From Calonectria ilicicola (Eukaryota > Ascomycota > Sordariomycetes > Hypocreales > Nectriaceae), in assembly GCA_020809705.1 (NCBI GenBank), contig CP085830.1, forward strand, positions 1,054,001 to 1,118,000: a stretch of DNA of 64,000 bases, in the 5' to 3' direction. Both the position numbers and the translations under genes were made by a program. This document shows positions 35,647 to 46,931 of the stretch, one piece after another; the stretch's first letter is position 1, and each line of letters opens with the position of its first letter. Below the pieces are notes generated by a model. It saw only the letters and a program-made list of their open reading frames with translations, was not told the origin of the DNA and did not search any database.

Positions 35647-37842
35647 TTTGGAATAATATTAGACTCCCGAGAGTGACAAGTGGTTAAATTAGGCGGGTGA
35701 GATATCTGTTGTTGCGATTTGGATCGTATTATTCGGTTTGAAGGATTCGATATATGTTATATATATTATCTAGGCTCAGAACAGAAACAATCAAATCACA
35801 AATCACTATTCTCATCGCTGAAGCCTCGGGGCGATAATCAAGACCGTAAGCCCGTCTGTCACATCCGAGTCCGTTGACTGGGAACCATTCTTTCATCCGC
35901 ATATACCCAAACTTTATTTAACCACACTGAATAAGTGATATTTGATGTTCTACACCAGTAGGCTTCTTCCCCGAATGAGCGACGAACCTGCAACACCATG
36001 GTTTCACGATTAATACCGTTCCTTTTGGCGGATTTATCCGGACTTACCACCCGGACTTAGGATCATTGACATTGATGTAATTCCGATAATAGACTTGTTG
36101 GACTCCACACTCACTGAGTGGTCCGTTCGTAACAGTTAGAAAAGGCGGGAAACCGGACCCCAATTGAATGGACACCTGTGGGGTCAGTAATCGCTCGTCT
36201 GACCAACCTCCCGTCATAATTATTCTATATTTGCGCTTTCGGGTGCCACCGTGATCAAATCTGTCTGAATTTGAGTTCATCGCTGCCCTTTCTGGCCGGG
36301 TGAAGTGCTATCCGGGATCCGCGGATATCGTGAGAGGATCTTGGCACGGGTCTTGGCAGCAGCAAACCCGGCCTATCAATCGGTTGCCCGCCTTTTTGTG
36401 CAGGGATTTTAAAATTGTGCTATTGATAAGACTCATAAATATGACGATCACATGGCTGGGGAAAATAATACAGTCAATTATTCTAGAACGCCAATGTTTT
36501 TTTAACAACACGCTGGGAAATGACTTCCAGGTATAAAAGGGGCTGTACTATTCCATAGCTTCAGAACCTGCTCAATTTCAGGATCTATCAAGCCGGCGGC
36601 TAGTCGTAGATGGTGTAATATACTTGTAGACTTGCTTCAATTCACATGCATATCTACCAATGGGTGAGCGGCGTTGATGACGTTTCACCCAACAATCACA
36701 AGTTATAGCGGCAAGTGATGACGACAACAGCTTACATGAGATGGTGTTTTACGGTAGAGCTGGGCCTCATGATTTTTGTCATCCTTTCATTTTCGTAACG
36801 GCTGACGCCTGCAAAGTCTACGTACTTGTGGTCCAATCTTTTATGACCGAGTCCAGAATTGACAGCTGTGCGAGGCCCCCCAATGTTATTGAGTCTTGCT
36901 GCACGCACACATACATTTTACTAGATGCACACATTAAACTACTCAGGTAGGGCTTTTCTAGGAACTCTAAAGACAGTCTAAAGAAAGTACTAAAATTTTA
37001 ATTTATTTTTATTATAAATAAGTTTAGAAATATATATAAAATTATTTATTTTATTTTTATTTCTTTATTTTGATATTGAATGTAGGTGCTTTATGTGTGC
37101 ACCTAGCAAAATGTATGTGTGCCCGCAGGAATACTCATGTTATTTTACGGCTGTTCTCCGTTTCAGTAATCACTACCAGTGCGATGATTGGTCAATATTT
37201 TTGTCCGCGCCCTGTAAAGGATTGAACGAATACTAAGACAATGAACCGGATGCGATATTGATCATGATAACTTTGAGTATCTTGGAATCGAACACAGCTA
37301 TTCAATAATTTTTGTGATTGTAGGCTCATAGAGCTGTGAAAAATGAGCGCCGTCTAGTGTTGATGTTGATGACACCATTTTGTGAAGGAGTACCCCAGGG
37401 AGGGTAATCCTTTTACCTGAGAGGCTGTGGAATCTCAAGTAGCGATATCGAAATCATCCTGTATATGTGATAGATAAAATAATGCTTACTAGTCGCAGCA
37501 TGATCCTTTGTCGGTTGAAATCAACGTTGTGAAAATTGGTTTGATTTATTTTGAGCTAGCTTAGAATCGGTTAGTTGACCGACCAGTATTTTTAATAACG
37601 CCTCAATGAGCAACTGGCCGTGGACTATCGATTCTTAGCTGCATAAATTTGGAACCAGTCGTGGCGATAGGCTATTCGTACATGGAATTGGACAGAGCTG
37701 GCTCCTCAGCTCCAGGCGACAACGCCACAGTGGAGTCGTAGCTTGATCAATTTAAAAGTTGCCAGCTTTCTTAAATTTCCTTTTCAACCTTGTCATCTTC
37801 TTTTATCTAGGGTCAAGATATTTATTCCACCAAACGGACACT
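35647..37842. other. Intergenic with a MITE-like element, no supported gene
   Basis: About 2.2 kb. Apart from the inverted-repeat element at 36901-37126, I see only short chance frames. The left end holds the ALDH promoter with TATA-rich sequence around 35750-35770. Confidence 0.5.
36901..37126. mobile_element. MITE-like element with terminal inverted repeats
   Basis: The left end at 36901-36938 and the reverse complement of 37089-37126 agree over about 36 bp with few differences; both contain CACACATACATTTT followed by (A/G)CTAG(A/G)TGCACACAT. The core of about 150 bp is very AT-rich and non-coding. Two of the differences are A/G transitions, as expected from RIP-like mutation. I cannot identify a clear target-site duplication. 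Confidence 0.72.
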
Positions 37843-39236
37843 ATGGCCTCGATGTCGTCTCCATGCTCGCAATTGCTATCGCAGGAGCCATTGATAGGTA
37901 CCACCTACATTTTCAAGATCCCAGAAGAAATTTTATTTCGAATTCTCAAATTCGCAAGTTCCACAGAAGAGTATCCCTGGCGTGATACTATTTGGTATAG
38001 TAAACCAGTCATGGCGGCGATTGCCAAAACCTGCAAGCGATTCCGTGACACTATCACGCCGTTGCTCTATCAAACCATGTCCTTCAATTTAGACGGCCAC
38101 TCACCAGCGCCGTCGGACAAATTGTGTCAAACCATCCAAGCTAATCCTTCGCTTAGCCGCTATTGTCGACACTTACATATTCGCGTATCTGGTTCAGTCA
38201 TGTATCGCAAGCTTCGAATTACTGATTATGTATTCGAGCTTGTTGAAATTTTCAGGGGGAATCGGCGAAGTGTGAAGACTTTTTCTCTTGGGGGCTCCTT
38301 TGGGGATTTTATGAAAGTTTCGACAATGAAACTCATCCAATTAGCATTGCCTGAGATGCCCAATCTTGAGGTTTTCTACCTAAGTCCGGGTTGGGGAGAC
38401 CTTGATCTCTTGTCGGTTATGAAATATCTAGATGCCCCATCACTTAGAAAGCTTGAAATGGGTGACGTTCCATCACTGAGAAGCCAACCTGGAGAAGGAG
38501 AGGTAGGATTTCTTCACCGAATGATGTTAGCCATGGCTAGTTGGCAACAAGGTTATGCAACCGTTCGCAAGGCTGACATATGATCCAGAGCTTTCCAACT
38601 ACTGGATTCTCCGAGCTTAAAATCATCGGGCACAAGTGTGATCAAGAAACCACGTCTGTCCTCCTTAACTGGCCGAAGAAACTTACTAAATTCTTTCTTG
38701 ATGGTATCGTGGGCAACTCTTCTTGGATGAACCTGCCTATATTTCGAACTATGCTCCTTAAACATAAAGACTCCTTGGTTTCATTGCACATTGGGTATAT
38801 TCACTCTGAAGAAAGGGCAGGCCTTATCGACTTGTCTGATTTTATAGCCTTGGAAAATCTCACACTTTCGGGGTTTCAATGGAAGAACAACTTGAAGAAT
38901 TCACGACAAGATGCCCATAAACTTCTTGCCCCAAACTTGAAGACCTTTAACTGGGAATTTACCCATTATTATCTGTCTAGCGAAAGCTGGGGTGGCTTCG
39001 GCGAGGCTCATTACCACTGGTTGAGGGGTTTTGCGCAGTCGGCTGTGGACAAGGGATCAACAATGAAGACAATTAGGGTTGACTTCAGCAACACCATTGA
39101 GGGCAACGTCTATTTGGACAGTGAAGATCCACGGCATAAACTGAAAAAGTTAAATGAGGAATTTGGGTCAAAAGGGATGACTTTTATCTATCGCGAGACA
39201 AATGTGTGCCAAGGACAAACGTATGTCCCATTGTGA
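37843..39236 (+). CDS. F-box domain protein with LRR-like region
   Basis: Two exons, 37843-38502 and 38589-39236, with an 86-bp intron whose end has a perfect CTGAC branch point; 435 residues. The start ATG at 37843 gives MASMSSPCSQL. An F-box-like helix lies at IPEEILFRILKFASS (about residues 27-41), followed by the conserved AAIAKTCKRFRDTITPLLYQ. The rest has leucine-rich segments (LEVFYLS, LRKLEMGD, LENLTLSG) typical of fungal substrate-receptor F-box proteins. Likely part of an SCF ubiquitin ligase; the target is unknown. Without the intron, the first frame stops at 38581, so splicing is required. Confidence 0.75.
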
Positions 39237-39493
39237 ACCACGTTTGCCTCGATCAAAATCGTTTTCGATACGCTTTCATACTTAGAAGAGGTTACAAAAG
39301 ATATGATATAAATCCTGAAACCATTATTCGATTTTTGCATCAATCTAAAGGCCTGTTTTCTTCAAGGGAAATGATAGCACATTACGAATACATTTTTATC
39401 TTTGGGTAAAATGTTAATGTGCCAACTTCAATGACTCCGGAATTCCGTAACCGTACGAAGACTATCGTGAATTGAAAAATCCATAGAGAACAA

Positions 39494-41379
39494 TTATTCC
39501 TTTAGCCAGTGTTTGAGTACCTGCTGTGCTCCTTCAGACTGATCCTGAGGTACCATGTGACCAGCATCCGCAAATGATACGAACCGAAGCTTGGTCGAAT
39601 TTTTGGTTTGCCCACCGTAAATCTCTTTTCCAGCGCTATTGATATAGTACCAATCGCGCCACTGTTGTTCACGGTAGTCTAACTGGCCTGGCCAGCCAAT
39701 TTCGTCAACGATGCGCTTTTGTCCTGATGTTATGCTGGATCATAATGTCAGTAACCAGCAGAAGTGATTCTAGAGTGAGATTGCTGTGAAAAATATGAAC
39801 ACTTTAATAAAATCGTACTGTTTACTTACACAAGAGAATCCAAATCGCCATTCATAAACAACAGCCGAACAGATGTGTGCCGAAGAAGGTCCTCGACATC
39901 GCGCAAAACAGATTGGGTCATGGCGCCCGAGTCGGCGAAGTCTCCAAGTATATCCTCACTGATTACATGGTAAGAAATTTCCTCGGTTCCAAGCAATTGC
40001 TTAGTATTTGCGGCATCGAAAAAGGCCTCTGCCTGTTGGATTGAATCGATGCAAATAACAGAAGAATTGGAGCAAGGTTCCTTGACTACGTTGAACATCA
40101 TGTTTAGTATAAACTCTTCCAGAAATAAAAAAAGATCTTTCTCAAGATCGGTAAAGACCGGATCATTTGCATGGCAAATCGGGAGACACTCACTATTGTA
40201 GGGGTTTTGCCCCTTCAGATCCACCCAAACGCCGAGCTTATCATGACAAAAGCTTGAAGCGTCCTTGCAAATGTCGATATTGTTCTCTCTTTCACACGTC
40301 GCCGCATATTTTTCACATCTTGGGCCCCATTCCTGTATCTGCTCACAAGCAGTGCTGTTAAACCTGAGCCCTAGCTCCACGGCTTTGCCTTGTTCGGTGC
40401 ACCCGAATTCATAATCCGCAGTTGTCAATCGTCCACCTAGTGCACCAATCACTGCGTTAACCAGTATGAGGGATTTTATAGGATTCTTAATGGCAGTTTG
40501 AGCCTGCGCGTTTTGGTAACCAATAATATGGTGGAGAAAGGCTGGTCCCCAACGGCCGCCGTATGACTCGGCTGCCAAGTGTAGTTCATTATTGGAAAAT
40601 TCGGGGAAAGCTGACGTGAAGAAGTGGTGTAAGAATAAATTGAAGTCGTGAGTTGCAGTTTCCAACGTTTTTACATGGAAAGCTGGATCGGAGCTGGGCT
40701 TAGAAAATCCAACACCTGCTGGCTGGCTTTTGTTGAATCAATCTTTAGCGTAGATCGGAAATCGGTGACACAAGACAGATATTCCTAGCGATAACTTACT
40801 CCACGATTAACAAATTCGAGCCTTGCGCCCAGTTGTACGGATTATAATAGGTTGTATTGTCAGCAGAATTGATGAAGCATGGTCCAACTTCTGTGAGTGC
40901 TGCAAACGTTGAGGCACCACCAGGACCTCTGCTATTTGTTAGGATCAATTTTCAGTGAAAGATAAGGGTGATGCATGAAATCAAGATGGAGAAAAACGCA
41001 GTTTATGTCTTACCCACTCAACCAAACGAGGATTGGATCATCCTTGGGACTGTTCATGCTCTCAAAGAACCCTTGTGATTTTGTAAGAATGATGATTGCA
41101 ATTGCGGACATGACAGGACTTTATTCACGTACAGTAAAAAATATCTTTGCCGTGATCAAGCGGTATAGATCCGGTGTAGTGTCGCGTCTTTGCTTCGCAC
41201 AATGTGTCGCTCTGCTCGCGCCTAAGCTTAGACGCAGATAAAGACACCTCGTTGCCAGGTTCTGCGACCACGATTTGTGACTGTGGTGGCCCTAGGAATT
41301 GGGGAACCGAGCGCGCTGTCGCGCCCTGGGCATTCTGTAAAGCCCACTGTATAAGTAGGCTAATCCAAGGGGCTTTCAT
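39494..41379 (-). CDS. Secreted serine carboxypeptidase (S10 family)
   Basis: Five exons: 41133-41379, 41014-41071, 40800-40928, 39830-40726 and 39494-39734, totalling 523 residues in one frame. Signal peptide MKAPWISLLIQWALQNAQGA. The catalytic triad is visible: Ser about 201 in AAESYGGRWGP, Asp about 441 in NGDLDSLV, and His about 503 in GHMVPQDQ. SGGPGGAS and DQPAGVGFS are the substrate-binding motifs, both assembled across introns. Many Cys suggest disulfides. Acts in the secretory path, vacuole or outside the cell, removing C-terminal residues from peptides. Confidence 0.92.
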
Positions 41380-42382
41380 TGTAATTACTTGGTGACGTTT
41401 GAACCCCAACTTGAATACAAGGCAAGCCCAATTTCTCTCAAGAATGTTCAAGTATTCTTAGCATGTCCCTGTTTTTTTCAAAGGCCAAGCGCTCTATTAA
41501 TGGATGGATAAGTCCTAATGTTAGCCAGCAGATGCCCACAGGTCTAAGATGCTGCCAAGGAACCAGGCCGGGCGGACCGATGCTCCCGTTTAGGCAATCA
41601 AAGGAACTGATCCTGGCAGACACCCACTGTCTCACTCAAAATGGCTAGCCCCTGGCTCCGTATCGCAAACCAATGGGAACACCCAACTTGGACCAAAAAC
41701 CGTCCATCAGGAACCCGAAGCCCATGCCATAGCGAAATCTTACTTGGGTCGTCAGTCTATTTATAATTCCTTTGCTGTAACGATTGGATTTCTTGTATTT
41801 GATACAATAGGATATACCTTTTACTTCTCAGCCTCATTCGCTTACCACTAGCGTACTTGCAATAGCTAGCCAATGCTTCCGCCACTGTTTCCTCCGAAAT
41901 TACAAATGAAAGACCTTTGCAAGCTTAAGTAAGATAAATCCTGAGTATAGATCTGCTGTCGGCGTTGTTCGAATTTTTTTTAGTAGGTTGAAGAGGAACT
42001 AAATGCCGTAATATGTCGCAGATCTCCCCAAGGCGGTGTGGCTAAAAATCAGCATCTCGCAATTCTCTCACTCGGCATCAACTTGAAATATGGAAGACAC
42101 ATATGAGGTAGCATGTTACGTATTAAATATTTCAGTTAAAGATGAATAATACCCTATAAAAACAAAAACCAATTATTGCGCTCCGCGTGGGTTCGTCTTG
42201 GGCACGCAGTTCAGTTTTGGTTCTGCTAATGAGGCCTCCCCCGATACGTGTCACTGTGTCAGGCAGAAAACTGGCACCTGTCAATGCGCATTAATTCCCG
42301 GCTAGCGCCGTCCTCACCTCCACGCTCTTAATTTTCACACATCGTCAAAAAGTCAAGCTGCGTGATTCCATCGGTATTCAAA
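41380..42382. other. Divergent intergenic region
   Basis: About 1 kb between the carboxypeptidase and the F-box/ankyrin gene, which point away from each other. No gene or repeat seen. Confidence 0.5.
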
Positions 42383-43846
42383 ATGGCAATCCTAGATCTT
42401 CCCAATGAAATCCTCGGAGAAATTGCGAACTGTCTCGAACTAGAGCCAGACTTGGCGGCCTTTGTCCGTGTCAATCGTCGGCTTTACGACCTGCTAGTCT
42501 TCGACCTGTACAAGCGCAATCGTGATTCCGAGCCCTTCGAGAGGACGGCAGAGTGCCATGCCTTGTTCAATAACAAAATTGAGGTGCTTCGAAAAGTCTA
42601 CAGCCTAGGAGTCCAGCTAGACTCGGGCCAAATCTTTTTTGAAGCTGCAGAGGCTGGCTACCTTGACATGTTCGAATTTCTGTTGGAAAATGGACCCTCC
42701 CATGGCAGGCCTACCTTCGATGAGTTGATTTACACAGCTTGCAAATCGAGGCGCTCCGAAGTGGTCCGGTTTTTACTCGAAAATGGGGCCAATGCAAACT
42801 TGGCAAACAAATACAACCGCACACCAATATTCAAGGCCGTCACGAATTGGGCCGATGACACGGATGCTGCTGAGGTCCTGGTGCAACATGGAGCTGAATT
42901 AAATATCAGAGATGAGGATGGATGGAGTCCATTTGCCCTAGCTTGCAGGAAGGGAAAGACTGCAAGGATAAATTTCCTCATTGAAAAGGGCGTTGATGTA
43001 AATGCTTATTGCACCGACGATGATACCACTGCTCTTCACCAAGCGTCAAGATATGGCTGGCTTAGCAACACCATTCTTCTACTCAAACTGGGAGCTGATC
43101 CCTTGAAAAAGTGTCAAAGAGGCAAAAACGCCCTTCACTATTCGGTGAGCGGTCGCCGCGAGTGGGCAACCAAGGTACTTCTGGATGAAGAATGCTGGGA
43201 TGGCGACGACGCGGGAGACGCGCTCTGGGGGAAAACACCTCTTCATGAAGCAGCGACGCAGTATAACTCAGAAATGATCTCTATATTGTTGAGCAGGGGC
43301 AATCTACGGATCAACCATCAAGACCTTTGTGGTCGAACGGCAATTTTCCATGCAGCAGCGGGTGGTACAATCAGCATCGTTGAGGAATTACTTCGCCATG
43401 GAGCTGATTTGAGCATTCGGGATCGTTTTGGCGCGACTCCAATATTTGCAGCCGTGAGAAACGAGCTAGAGGCCATAGTAAAGGCCCTCCTCAAAGCTAA
43501 ACCCGAGTGTCTAGACGATAGGGATGACTTTGGTCATACGATTATCTGGTGGGCGAAAAAGTGTGCAAACCCATGGATACTCGGGAGTTTAATTCAGCAC
43601 GCCAGGAATATTGGCTTTGAAATAGACCCACGAGAGCTCGAGGCTGAAGAGTTTGTTATTAGGCATCACGCCAACAACTCTCGGTGCGGCATGTGCACAC
43701 GTCGCTTGGGAGAGGCTCGAAATTCCCACAAGTGCAGAGCTTGTCATAATGGGAAATTTTTCATTTGTCATGATTGTTTCGCACATGGGGGTTTAACTTG
43801 CGGGCCATCGCATCGAGAAGAGGAATGGGTTCCCTTTGCGGAGTAG
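42383..43846 (+). CDS. F-box / ankyrin-repeat protein with Cys/His-rich C-terminus
   Basis: Single exon, 487 residues, started at the ATG at 42383 (MAILDLPNEILGEIANCLE); the frame upstream opens only with a non-ATG codon. Residues 3-40 are an F-box. About eight ankyrin repeats follow (residues 65-400; for example GWSPFALACRKGKTARINFLIEKGVDVN). The last 60 residues carry a Cys/His array (CGMC, HKCRACHNGKFFICHDC, GLTC), which resembles a ZZ-type or related zinc-binding module. The combination suggests a substrate adaptor of an SCF ligase. The zinc-module name is uncertain. Confidence 0.82.
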   Translation: MAILDLPNEILGEIANCLELEPDLAAFVRVNRRLYDLLVFDLYKRNRDSEPFERTAECHALFNNKIEVLRKVYSLGVQLDSGQIFFEAAEAGYLDMFEFLLENGPSHGRPTFDELIYTACKSRRSEVVRFLLENGANANLANKYNRTPIFKAVTNWADDTDAAEVLVQHGAELNIRDEDGWSPFALACRKGKTARINFLIEKGVDVNAYCTDDDTTALHQASRYGWLSNTILLLKLGADPLKKCQRGKNALHYSVSGRREWATKVLLDEECWDGDDAGDALWGKTPLHEAATQYNSEMISILLSRGNLRINHQDLCGRTAIFHAAAGGTISIVEELLRHGADLSIRDRFGATPIFAAVRNELEAIVKALLKAKPECLDDRDDFGHTIIWWAKKCANPWILGSLIQHARNIGFEIDPRELEAEEFVIRHHANNSRCGMCTRRLGEARNSHKCRACHNGKFFICHDCFAHGGLTCGPSHREEEWVPFAE

Positions 43847-44099
43847 GTCTACGCTCCTTATTTTTTCCCTACTTCTTAAGATTGGGTTCCATCTTCTATT
43901 TCTTCAAGTAAAAGCACATGTAAACTTCTTCCATACGATAGAGAAGCCAAAAGCCCCATGTTTTAAATTTTTCATAGCAAAGTAGTAGATTTAAGTCCTT
44001 CTATCTCAGCTACAGCAAACATTGATATTGTGTTGCATATCGATTAAACATTAAAGACAGGTTAGTAATATTCCATGCTCATATTTCAGTCGTTAGTCG

Positions 44100-46931
44100 T
44101 CAATTGTCCGTATTCCCAGATCCAAACTCCAGTACCAAAAGGGAACTCAAACCACAGCTGATCGCCATCTTCTCTCCGGCCCCTACTGCAACCACTGCCT
44201 GAGAATCATTGGGTAGTCGGAGCATATCAGCGCCCTCTTTTGCCACCCAGATTCCATTTGTTCCCATACCGCAGCCATCAAATTTAAGACTTCTGGCACG
44301 GACCTTGACCGCTGATTTCTTCCTGCGAGGCAGGAGATCCAAGTCCAGGGTCCCAAGGTCGGTCAGCAACCGAGAACTTGATGTCTGGTCAAATGTGACC
44401 GAATGAGCCACTCGGGATAACATTAGCTCATAAATGCATTTACCCGTTTCTGCATCCCAGATCCGAATTGTGCTGTCTTCTGAAGTCGATGCGACGATCT
44501 TTCCATCCGGAGAAAATGCCACAGACGATACCTTTGCCGGTACCACCATTTTGTGTGATTGCGCCCCCGTGTGCGCATCGCAAATAATAATACCACCAGA
44601 ATATGAGCCTATGGCAATCCATTTGCCATCCTCGGAAAGGGAGATTGAGGTTGGTTTTATCCCTAACTCATCAAGGGATCTTGAGCACGTGTTTGTCGCT
44701 ACATCCCAGATTTTGATGTCCTCATAAAAGTCTGAGCCTAAAGCAATGTATTGCTCGTCGGCTGAGAAAGCCACGCAAGTGAACTTTTGGTCTGTTTCTT
44801 CAATCTTTTGCTGGCACTCGCCTGTAGCAACGTCCCATATCTTGACTATGTTTTGACATGAGACTGAAGCAATGCGCTGGCCATCTTTGGAGAAGCAAGC
44901 AGACAATAGGGAGGCGCTGTAACCATCAAGCGTCTCACTAGAAACGCTTGGCGTGATATCAATACTTTTTCTGGATGAAATCCATTTTGGGGCCTCATTT
45001 TCGAATACCCCCGCAATTAAACTACTCCCAGGATCCAATATTAAGGCCGACTCGTAGACTTGCAGTGGGGCCATTTCAATGATTCTTTCGTTTGCCAAAA
45101 TAAATCGATGGGCATCTTGGACCAAGTCTGAAACATTTTCCATCACTCGTCGCTCCTGAAATATGTTAATTTTCGTTCTTTCCATTCGGATACCTAGAAT
45201 ACTTACCAGCATTGTGTGCAATTGGCCCAGTATCATCACTGCTCGTGGTATTTCACGCAAAAGACTGAGAGCTTCAAGCCAGTGGAGGTACTTTTTAGCA
45301 AGAAAAGTGTAAATCATGACGCTATTGCAAATGACATCAATTGCATTTGGGTCTTCGTCTGAGAGCGCATCTTGGAGATGATCCACCCAATGCAAGCAAG
45401 AATATCTTATCGAAGCGAATGGATCCACTTTGGGTCTAGAAATGTTGCTGATGAGGGTATCCGGACGTCGGAGGCCGTAGATATCGCGAGACAGTACTTT
45501 AGACATTATATGCACTGACGTTGAAAACATGTCGTAGTGTGCGCTTGGTGAGGCCTTGGATTGACCACCGGTAGAAGTGTCGTTTAAATAGTCCTTGACA
45601 GATTCGTGGGTAAGATAGACATGGTTGTCGTAAATCGTGAGGAGCGGCGCGCAGTTATTCACCACGCCTTCCACAGTAGGCACTCCGTCGTAGAATGAAT
45701 CGGAGATGCTTGAAACATCATCATCGTGGACGACGTCTGTTATCCCGGATAGCATTCCTAGCTCGCTCAAAGTTAGGGGCCTGTACGCCGTTGTTACCAA
45801 TGACAGAACTGAGTGGCAGAGTCTGCGCTCTTCCTCATCCAAAACCTCAATCCTTGCCATGACCCGATCATACATTGGCACGGCGCCTATCGGCAACACG
45901 TTGAGAACTCTCTTAACGTTGGAACTTCGAACGCTCTGGAGTTGTTGGACAACCAACGCCACCCAAAGAAAATTGCCGTCGGCTTTGTCGTGTATTTCCA
46001 AGCCAATCCTCTCCCTCACCCGTCGTTTGCATTTCACTGGCTTCAGGTGTCGAAGTTTGTAATTAATGTATGCGCTTGTGCCTAGCGAAACAACGCGGGC
46101 ATTGAGCTCAATGTTCAGCCAAGCTTTTGAATCCATCCGAAAAAATGCGCCTTCAATCATCTCGCTGTCTCGGCTTGACACGATCCATTTGACCTCGCTC
46201 AACTTAGATATCTGGACGATGAACTCTAATAGATGCGGGAGTCCGACCAGGCACTCGTCTAGTGCATCGATAATGATGCAGCATGCCTTGGCGCGGTCAT
46301 CACACAGCATTCGGGTCAGAGCATGGGCTAGCACGTCAAGTGCACCGTTGCCCTCAAAGACTTGTGGGCCCCCGTGTTCGTAAAGATCTTGTATATGTGA
46401 AATGAGTGTTGGTTGTTGACAAAGTAAAAGATACATGATGCCGCGTAACACGGCTGTAGCGTGGTTGAGTCGCCCATCGCTGCCCTGACAAAAGAAGAAT
46501 GGCATTGTGGGAGCACAGGTTTGTCGGAGAGCCACCTCTCTCGCTGATCGGGATATCGTGTTGACGGTGTTTCTCATTAGACCTTCGCTTTTCCTTGACT
46601 GTGATAGCTCATTGATGATACCGGCGAGAAGCATGGTTTTTCCCTGGCCGGCATCGCCCTTGATCCAGAGCAAGCGGGTGTCGTAGTCTTCTTGCCATTT
46701 CTGAAAGTCCGGATGGTCCAGGATCCACTTGTATGAGGGTCTATGAAGACCGCCCTGTGTCTTTTCAATGCGAATTTTGTCGTTGCGGGGATCGGTCAAG
46801 CAAAGGTCGGCGAGACATTGGTTTCGATCCAATTGGCTCTGCTCCTGTGTTGGGCTGGAGTTGTTGCCCATTGGAGCCGGAGCTGGAGCATCAGCGACAC
46901 CGTTGACAAGCGCGTCTGTAGTGGAATCCAT
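44100..46931 (-). CDS. NACHT-WD40 (STAND/NLR-like) protein
   Basis: Protein from ATG 46931 (MDSTTDALVNG), 943 residues unspliced. The NACHT domain has P-loop GDAGQGKTML (about residues 80-90) and Walker B CIIIDALDEC. At least four WD40 repeats follow from about residue 670 (VKIWDVATGE, IKIWDVATNT, IIICDAHTG, IRIWDAETGK), then degenerate blades. A 51-bp stretch at 45156-45206 starts GTAAGT and ends TTTCAG with an AATTAAC branch-like site. It has no stop and is 3n, so it may be a frame-keeping intron. Fungal NLRs of this class sense ligands through the repeats and trigger cell death or signalling through an N-terminal effector. Here the N-terminus before the NACHT is only about 75 residues with no effector domain I recognise. 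Confidence 0.87.
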   Translation of the reverse strand: MDSTTDALVNGVADAPAPAPMGNNSSPTQEQSQLDRNQCLADLCLTDPRNDKIRIEKTQGGLHRPSYKWILDHPDFQKWQEDYDTRLLWIKGDAGQGKTMLLAGIINELSQSRKSEGLMRNTVNTISRSAREVALRQTCAPTMPFFFCQGSDGRLNHATAVLRGIMYLLLCQQPTLISHIQDLYEHGGPQVFEGNGALDVLAHALTRMLCDDRAKACCIIIDALDECLVGLPHLLEFIVQISKLSEVKWIVSSRDSEMIEGAFFRMDSKAWLNIELNARVVSLGTSAYINYKLRHLKPVKCKRRVRERIGLEIHDKADGNFLWVALVVQQLQSVRSSNVKRVLNVLPIGAVPMYDRVMARIEVLDEEERRLCHSVLSLVTTAYRPLTLSELGMLSGITDVVHDDDVSSISDSFYDGVPTVEGVVNNCAPLLTIYDNHVYLTHESVKDYLNDTSTGGQSKASPSAHYDMFSTSVHIMSKVLSRDIYGLRRPDTLISNISRPKVDPFASIRYSCLHWVDHLQDALSDEDPNAIDVICNSVMIYTFLAKKYLHWLEALSLLREIPRAVMILGQLHTMLVSILGIRMERTKINIFQERRVMENVSDLVQDAHRFILANERIIEMAPLQVYESALILDPGSSLIAGVFENEAPKWISSRKSIDITPSVSSETLDGYSASLLSACFSKDGQRIASVSCQNIVKIWDVATGECQQKIEETDQKFTCVAFSADEQYIALGSDFYEDIKIWDVATNTCSRSLDELGIKPTSISLSEDGKWIAIGSYSGGIIICDAHTGAQSHKMVVPAKVSSVAFSPDGKIVASTSEDSTIRIWDAETGKCIYELMLSRVAHSVTFDQTSSSRLLTDLGTLDLDLLPRRKKSAVKVRARSLKFDGCGMGTNGIWVAKEGADMLRLPNDSQAVVAVGAGEKMAISCGLSSLLVLEFGSGNTDN
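45156..45206 (-). other. Possible frame-preserving intron
   Basis: 51 bp with GTAAGT donor and CAG acceptor, no stop codon inside; splicing it out would join HTML to ERRVMENVSDLV. Confidence 0.6.
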
